Part shown: in pieces, positions 42,763 to 46,705 of the stretch
How positions within the stretch are numbered: position 1 is the stretch's first letter
How the letters are laid out: every line of letters starts with the position of its first letter
Assembly (NCBI GenBank): GCA_007692585.1
Contig: REBU01000040.1
Location: 1 to 46,705 of the forward strand
Source of the DNA: Paracoccaceae bacterium
GTDB lineage: Bacteria; Pseudomonadota; Alphaproteobacteria; Rhodobacterales; Rhodobacteraceae
Length of the DNA stretch: 46,705 nucleotides
Reading direction: 5' to 3'
Position numbers and translations under genes: made by a program
Notes under the pieces: model-generated
Database searches by the model: none
The model's input: the letters and a program-made list of their open reading frames with translations, nothing else
What the model was told of the DNA's origin: nothing

Positions 42763-43784
42763 GCGTCGATGCGGATATGGAAGCCTGCCGCGCGGCGATC
42801 CGCACCGGCTCGCTGAGTTTTCACGCGGCCTCGAAGCTGCTGCCTGCGCATGTGCGCGACCCGGCGCTGGTGCTCTATGCGTTCTGCCGGCTGGCCGATG
42901 ATGCGGTCGATGAAGGTGCCGATCCCGGCCAGGCGGTGCTGCATCTGCAGGACCGGCTCGACAGCGCCTATGCGGGCAGGCCCCATGACGCGCCCATCGA
43001 CCGCGCCTTTGCCCGGATGATCGAGACGCATCAATTGCCGCGCGCCCTGCCCGATGCGCTTCTGGAAGGGCTGGCATGGGATGCGGAAGGGCGGCGGTTT
43101 GACACGCTGTCAGGCGTGCTGGATTATTCGGCGCGGGTAGCGGCTGTGGTGGGGGCCATGATGTGCGTGCTGATGGGCGTGCGCGACCGCCACAGGCTGG
43201 CGCGGGCCTGCGATCTGGGGCTGGCGATGCAGCTGACGAATATCGCCCGCGATGTCGGCGAAGACGCGCGGCGCGGGCGGATTTATCTGCCGCTCGACTG
43301 GTTCGCCGAGGCCGGGTTGGAGCCTGCGGCGTTCCTGCGCGCCCCCGCGGCCACGCCAGAGATCCGCGCCATGACCGACCGGCTTTTGTGCGAAGCCGAC
43401 CGGCTCTATGCGCGTGCCGATCCCGGCATCTCGGCACTGCCGCTGAGCTGCCGTCCCGGCATTTTCGCCGCCCGCGCCATCTATTGCGGGATCGGGCAGG
43501 TGCTGCGCGCGCAAGGCTGCGACAGCATCACCCGGCGCGCCGTGACGACGCGGACGCGCAAGCTCGGCTGGCTTGCCACATCAGGGCTGCGCGCCGGGGC
43601 GAGCCTGGCCTTGCCGCAGATGGCCACGCTTTACGCCCGCCCCCAGCCCGAGACCGCCTTTCTGGTCGAGGCCGCCAGCCGCGACAGCCAAGGTTTCAGC
43701 CGCTCGGATACGCTGATCGACGCGCTGGCGCGGTTGCGCGCACAAGACCTGCATGCGCGCGGACTGGACAGGCGCAGCGCCTGA
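42759..43784 (+). CDS. crtB: Phytoene synthase (CrtB)
   Basis: This 341-residue squalene/phytoene synthase family enzyme joins two geranylgeranyl diphosphates. The Asp-rich motifs DDAVDEG (about residue 47) and the second region GLAMQLTNIARDVGEDARRGRIYLPLDWF are visible, with YAFCRLADD before the first. ATG overlaps the crtI stop as ATGA, so translation is probably coupled. Confidence 0.97.
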   Translation: MSVDADMEACRAAIRTGSLSFHAASKLLPAHVRDPALVLYAFCRLADDAVDEGADPGQAVLHLQDRLDSAYAGRPHDAPIDRAFARMIETHQLPRALPDALLEGLAWDAEGRRFDTLSGVLDYSARVAAVVGAMMCVLMGVRDRHRLARACDLGLAMQLTNIARDVGEDARRGRIYLPLDWFAEAGLEPAAFLRAPAATPEIRAMTDRLLCEADRLYARADPGISALPLSCRPGIFAARAIYCGIGQVLRAQGCDSITRRAVTTRTRKLGWLATSGLRAGASLALPQMATLYARPQPETAFLVEAASRDSQGFSRSDTLIDALARLRAQDLHARGLDRRSA

Positions 43785-43816
43785 GTTATCTCCGGTGCTA
43801 TGGGCACAGCCCGACC

Positions 43817-43865
43817 GCGCCCGGCCACGGGCGCACCAGTAAAGGCTTGCGCCCGGCACGGGCGC
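43817..43865 (+). repeat. Two tandem GC hairpins upstream of tspO
   Basis: GCGCCCG-GCCA-CGGGCGC (43817-43834) and GCGCCCG-GCA-CGGGCGC (43849-43865) are near-identical stems with 4- and 3-nt loops, in the crtB-tspO gap (43785-43905). They could weaken read-through from crtIB into tspO or protect the crtIB transcript. Confidence 0.65.
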
Positions 43866-43905
43866 TCCGGTAGGTCACGGGGATGGCGCGCCGCATAAGG
43901 GATAA

Positions 43906-44367
43906 ATGATGGACTGGATGCTGTTTCTGACCTTCCTCGCAGCCTGCGGGGCTGCTGGCGCGACAGGGTCCATGTTCGAGCCCGGCAACTGGTACCGCGA
44001 TCTGGACAAGCCGTGGTGGACGCCGCCCGGTCTGGTCTTTCCCATCGTCTGGCTGACACTTTACGTCGCGATGGCCTATTCCGCGATGCGCGTCGCGCAA
44101 GTCGAAGGCTCGCAGCAGGCGCTCGCCTTCTGGGCCGTTCAGATCGCCTTCAACACGCTCTGGTCGCCGGTGTTTTTCGGCCTCAAGCGCATGCGCGCCG
44201 CGATGATCGTGTTGTGTTTTCTCTGGGCATCCGTGGCTGTCACGATGGTCAGCTTCTGGCTGATCGATCCGCTGGCGGGCATGCTCTTTGCGCCCTATCT
44301 GCTCTGGGTCACCATTGCCGGGGCGCTGAATTTCTCCGTCTGGCAGCGCAACCCGCAATTTGCATGA
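43906..44367 (+). CDS. tspO: TspO (CrtK) tryptophan-rich sensory protein
   Basis: This 153-residue five-helix membrane protein of the TspO/MBR family has the characteristic GSMFEPGNWYRDLDKPWWTPPGLVFPIVWLTLYVAMAYSA stretch and a NTLWSPVFFGLKRM segment, ending NFSVWQRNP. In R. sphaeroides TspO resides in the outer membrane, moves tetrapyrrole-related signals and lowers photosynthesis gene expression in oxygen. It starts MM at 43906 with AGGG before it. Next to crtB as in Rhodobacter. Confidence 0.95.
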   Translation: MMDWMLFLTFLAACGAAGATGSMFEPGNWYRDLDKPWWTPPGLVFPIVWLTLYVAMAYSAMRVAQVEGSQQALAFWAVQIAFNTLWSPVFFGLKRMRAAMIVLCFLWASVAVTMVSFWLIDPLAGMLFAPYLLWVTIAGALNFSVWQRNPQFA

Positions 44368-44385
44368 GGCGCGAGCCTCGCGGGG

Positions 44386-44940
44386 TCAGTGATGGAGCAC
44401 ATAGCCCGGCGCCTGCGCCACATGCGCGCCAAAGATCATTCCCATATGCTGGGCCATGTAGATCCGCAGCCAGGGCGTGAAACGCTGCGGGAAACGCTCG
44501 GTCATGGCACGCAGGGCGCTGAGATTGATCCAGTCGGTATCCGCGACCTCGTCCGGGTTGGGCGTGATGCTCAGATCGGGCATGGCGCGGCCGGTGAAGA
44601 CCTGCACGACTTCATGTTCGATCAGCCCGCCGCCGACATCCGCGCGATACTCGATCTCGCCCACATGGCGCAGGTCCAGCCCGTCGATGCCCAATTCCTC
44701 GCGCAGGCGGCGCGTCGCGCAATCAAGATCGGATTCGTCCCAGCCGGGATGGGTGCAGCAGGTATTCGCCCAAAGCCCCGGCGTGTGATATTTCGACAGC
44801 GCCCGGCGCTGGAGCAGCACGCGGTCGCCTTCGGTCACAAAAACCGAGATCGCCTTGTGGCGCAGCCCGCGCTGATGCACCTCGAGCTTGTCCACAGGCG
44901 TAAGCCTGCCGTTGTCCCAAGCCGGGATGAGCTGCGTCAT
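44386..44940 (-). CDS. idi: Isopentenyl-diphosphate delta-isomerase, type I
   Basis: This 184-residue Nudix-fold isomerase interconverts isopentenyl and dimethylallyl diphosphate for the photosynthetic isoprenoids. Signatures are RHKAISVFVTEGDRVLLQRRA, NTCCTHPGWDE (catalytic Cys region) and the Nudix-like ATRRLREELGIDG, followed by EHEVVQVF. Its start codon overlaps the bchP stop by 4 nt. tspO converges with it from the left. Confidence 0.95.
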   Translation of the reverse strand: MTQLIPAWDNGRLTPVDKLEVHQRGLRHKAISVFVTEGDRVLLQRRALSKYHTPGLWANTCCTHPGWDESDLDCATRRLREELGIDGLDLRHVGEIEYRADVGGGLIEHEVVQVFTGRAMPDLSITPNPDEVADTDWINLSALRAMTERFPQRFTPWLRIYMAQHMGMIFGAHVAQAPGYVLHH

Positions 44941-46118
44941 GTGTAGCCCGGGCGCACAAGGCCAGTCAGATGGAGCATGTTCTTCACCCCGATTTTCAGA
45001 TGCGCCAGCGGACGGGCGGCAACCAGTTTCTTGTTCATATAGGCCTCGAATGTCAGGCGCTGCACGTCGACATCGTGGCAGAGCGACACGAAACGCTCGC
45101 GCCGCTCGTCTGACTTGTAATAGGCATCCTGCATCGAGCGCAAAACCTTGAACACGGTCTTGTGTTCGCGCATGAAAAGTTTGCGCGCCAGTTGCAGATC
45201 TTTTGCGCGCCCCGACGCAAGTGCCGCCTGCGCGGCGGTCGCCGCCACGCGGCCGCCCACCATCGCGTAATAGATGCCCTCGCCCGAGCTTGGCGCAACA
45301 ACGCCTGCAGCGTCACCTGCCAGCACCACATCGCGGCCATTGTCCCATTTGTCCATCGGACGCAGCGGGATCGGCGCGCCTTCGCGGCGGATCGTTTCGC
45401 AATCGGTGAGCCCCGCCATGGCGCGCAGATCGGCGGTCGCGGATTTCAGGTCGGCCTCGGGCTTTTCCGTGCCCATGCCGACCGAGCAGCTTTTGCCATG
45501 CGGGAAAACCCAGCCGTAAAAGTCAGGCGAGATACGCCCGTCATAGATCACATCGCAGCGGTCGGGGTCGTAGAAGTCATTGGCGGGCGGGGCCTTGATG
45601 ATCTCATGATAGGCGATGACGTAAGGGATCTTGTCGCCGCCCGGCACTTCCGCCCGCGCCACATTCGAGCGCGCGCCATCTGCGCCGATCACCAGTTTCG
45701 TCAGTGTGCGGCGTTCTTCCTTCGTCGCTTTCTCGCGCCAGACGACATGGGTGCCTTGGGCGTCGCGCTCGATGCGCAGGAACGTGCCGGTCAGCCGCTC
45801 GGCGCCATGTTCAGCCGCACGCACGCGCAGGAATTCGTCGAAATGCTCGCGGTCGACCATGCCGACAAAACCGTTCTCGATGGGGATATCGACGGCGCGG
45901 CCTGTGGGCGAGATCATCCGCGCGGTGGTGATCTGGGCCACGACCTGGCGCATCGGGATATCAAAATCCGAGATCGCGCGCGGCGGGATCGCGCCGCCGC
46001 AGGGCTTGATGCGGCCCGCACGGTCCAGAAGCGCCACGCGCTTGCCTGCGCGCGCGAGATCATCTGCAGCGGTCGCACCAGAAGGGCCACCGCCCACGAT
46101 GAAGACGTCATAGGACAT
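44937..46118 (-). CDS. bchP: Geranylgeranyl diphosphate/bacteriochlorophyll reductase (BchP)
   Basis: This 393-residue FAD-dependent reductase saturates the geranylgeranyl tail to phytyl. The N-terminal Rossmann motif is VFIVGGGPSGATAADDLARAGKRVALLDR; KPCGGAIPPRAI and the VVLAGDAAGVVAPSSGEGIYYAM FAD motif lie further on. It starts 3 nt after the upstream transporter's stop codon, and its stop overlaps idi. Confidence 0.95.
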   Translation of the reverse strand: MSYDVFIVGGGPSGATAADDLARAGKRVALLDRAGRIKPCGGAIPPRAISDFDIPMRQVVAQITTARMISPTGRAVDIPIENGFVGMVDREHFDEFLRVRAAEHGAERLTGTFLRIERDAQGTHVVWREKATKEERRTLTKLVIGADGARSNVARAEVPGGDKIPYVIAYHEIIKAPPANDFYDPDRCDVIYDGRISPDFYGWVFPHGKSCSVGMGTEKPEADLKSATADLRAMAGLTDCETIRREGAPIPLRPMDKWDNGRDVVLAGDAAGVVAPSSGEGIYYAMVGGRVAATAAQAALASGRAKDLQLARKLFMREHKTVFKVLRSMQDAYYKSDERRERFVSLCHDVDVQRLTFEAYMNKKLVAARPLAHLKIGVKNMLHLTGLVRPGYT

Positions 46119-46121
46119 GGA

Positions 46122-46705
46122 CTATTCCCCCGGAACCATCAGCGCCGACGGGCGCGGTGTCATGATGCGCGCGGCCAGAGCCGCTGACGCGATGAAGAGT
46201 GTCGCCTGAAACAGAAAGACTGCGCCGAACGCATCGGCCACTGGCATCAGGCTGCGCGCCAGATCGACCAGCGCCGCGCCTGTCAGCCCGCCAAAGCCTG
46301 CCGCGATGGCTTGCGATGCGCCCCAGAGGCCCACCCGCGCGCCTTCGCGCTTGTCGCGCCCCTCGCCTGCGAGTTGCATCATCGAGCCAATCGCCGCGAC
46401 CGCGAACATGCCGTTGAAAAAGCCAAGCGCGACGACCAGCGGCACCAGTGGCAACGCCCAAGCGCTGGCCCCGGCAATCGCGAGCAGGATCGCCGCCGAG
46501 CCGATGCAGCCCGTCATGACCCAGACGCGTAGCGAGCCGAGCCTGAGCCCGGTCGCCGCAACGCCCACCAGCACCATGCCCAGGAACACGCCGCCATTCT
46601 GCGCGCCCGACATCGAAGTGGATTGCCCCGGTGTGAAGCCGAAGACGAGGCCCGCATAGGGCTCAAGGATCAGTTCCTGCATGAAATAGGCGGTCATGGA
46701 CAGGA
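46122..46705 (-). CDS. PucC/BCD-family transporter (ORF428/Bch2 type), partial
   Basis: Only the C-terminal 191 or so residues are inside the window; the frame continues past the right edge, so the start lies outside. Several membrane helices are seen, with MTAYFMQELILEPYAGLVFGFTPGQSTSMSGAQNGGVFLG typical of the PucC/LhaA/BCD branch of the major facilitator superfamily, which helps assemble photosynthetic complexes. In Rhodobacter, orf428 lies next to bchP and bchG, matching this order. Confidence 0.85.
   Translation of the reverse strand, partial: LSMTAYFMQELILEPYAGLVFGFTPGQSTSMSGAQNGGVFLGMVLVGVAATGLRLGSLRVWVMTGCIGSAAILLAIAGASAWALPLVPLVVALGFFNGMFAVAAIGSMMQLAGEGRDKREGARVGLWGASQAIAAGFGGLTGAALVDLARSLMPVADAFGAVFLFQATLFIASAALAARIMTPRPSALMVPGE

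Overview
The window is a GC-rich stretch of an anoxygenic phototrophic alphaproteobacterium, almost certainly a member of the Rhodobacteraceae (Rhodobacter/Roseobacter relatives). The reasons are a Rhodobacter-type photosynthesis gene cluster with pufQ and pufX and without pufC, a spheroidene-type carotenoid gene set (crtA, C, D, E, F, I, B), and TGT-N12-ACA (CrtJ/PpsR-type) operator pairs in the expected promoters. Species cannot be assigned from sequence reading alone.

Region 1 (1-10.9 kb) is a methylated-amine catabolic island. A leftward dmmD-dmmA-dmmB operon (dmmB cut by the window edge) diverges from rightward mgsA-mgsB-mgsC-gmaS (N-methylglutamate synthase and gamma-glutamylmethylamide synthetase). 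A leftward tdm (trimethylamine N-oxide demethylase) converges on gmaS. Together these would take TMAO to dimethylamine, then methylamine, then N-methylglutamate. Tmm and the N-methylglutamate dehydrogenase genes are not in the window. An SLC13-type permease with RCK-like domains lies upstream of tdm, and a BCCT (betaine/choline/carnitine-type) transporter follows at 10.97-12.6 kb.

Region 2 (12.9-21.9 kb) is a signalling and stress stretch: a PAS-PAS-HWE/HisKA_2 sensor kinase, a degenerate receiver that has lost its phosphorylation residues, a DUF2383 four-helix-bundle protein, a DUF1328 membrane peptide, an exported two-PRC-barrel protein, a PAS protein translationally coupled to a large CheB-CheR-PAS protein, a CIA30-family protein and a membrane-anchored helix-hairpin-helix protein. 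GGAAC-N16-(C/G)GTT elements resembling EcfG (general stress sigma) promoters precede the DUF1328 and PRC-barrel genes, and a third similar element faces a gene-free AT-rich interval.

Region 3 (21.9-46.7 kb) is the photosynthesis gene cluster. A leftward superoperon crtE-crtF-bchC-bchX-bchY-bchZ-pufQ-pufB-pufA-pufL-pufM-pufX is followed by dxs. crtD-crtC runs rightward and converges on leftward crtA-bchI-bchD-bchO. crtI-crtB-tspO runs rightward and converges on leftward bchP-idi, downstream of a PucC/BCD-family transporter gene cut by the right edge. Dxs, Idi, CrtE and BchP supply and use isoprenoid precursors. Many junctions are 1-8 nt stop/start overlaps. Paired TGT-N12-ACA operators sit before bchC, between crtE and crtD, and between crtA and crtI. 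Strong hairpins lie between pufA and pufL, before pufB, after pufX and before tspO. Two copies of a REP-like GC-rich palindromic element lie inside bchX-bchY and bchI-bchD.

The only gene-free stretch over 300 bases is 1858-2207, the divergent dmm/mgs regulatory region. No tRNA, rRNA, CRISPR array or insertion sequence was found.
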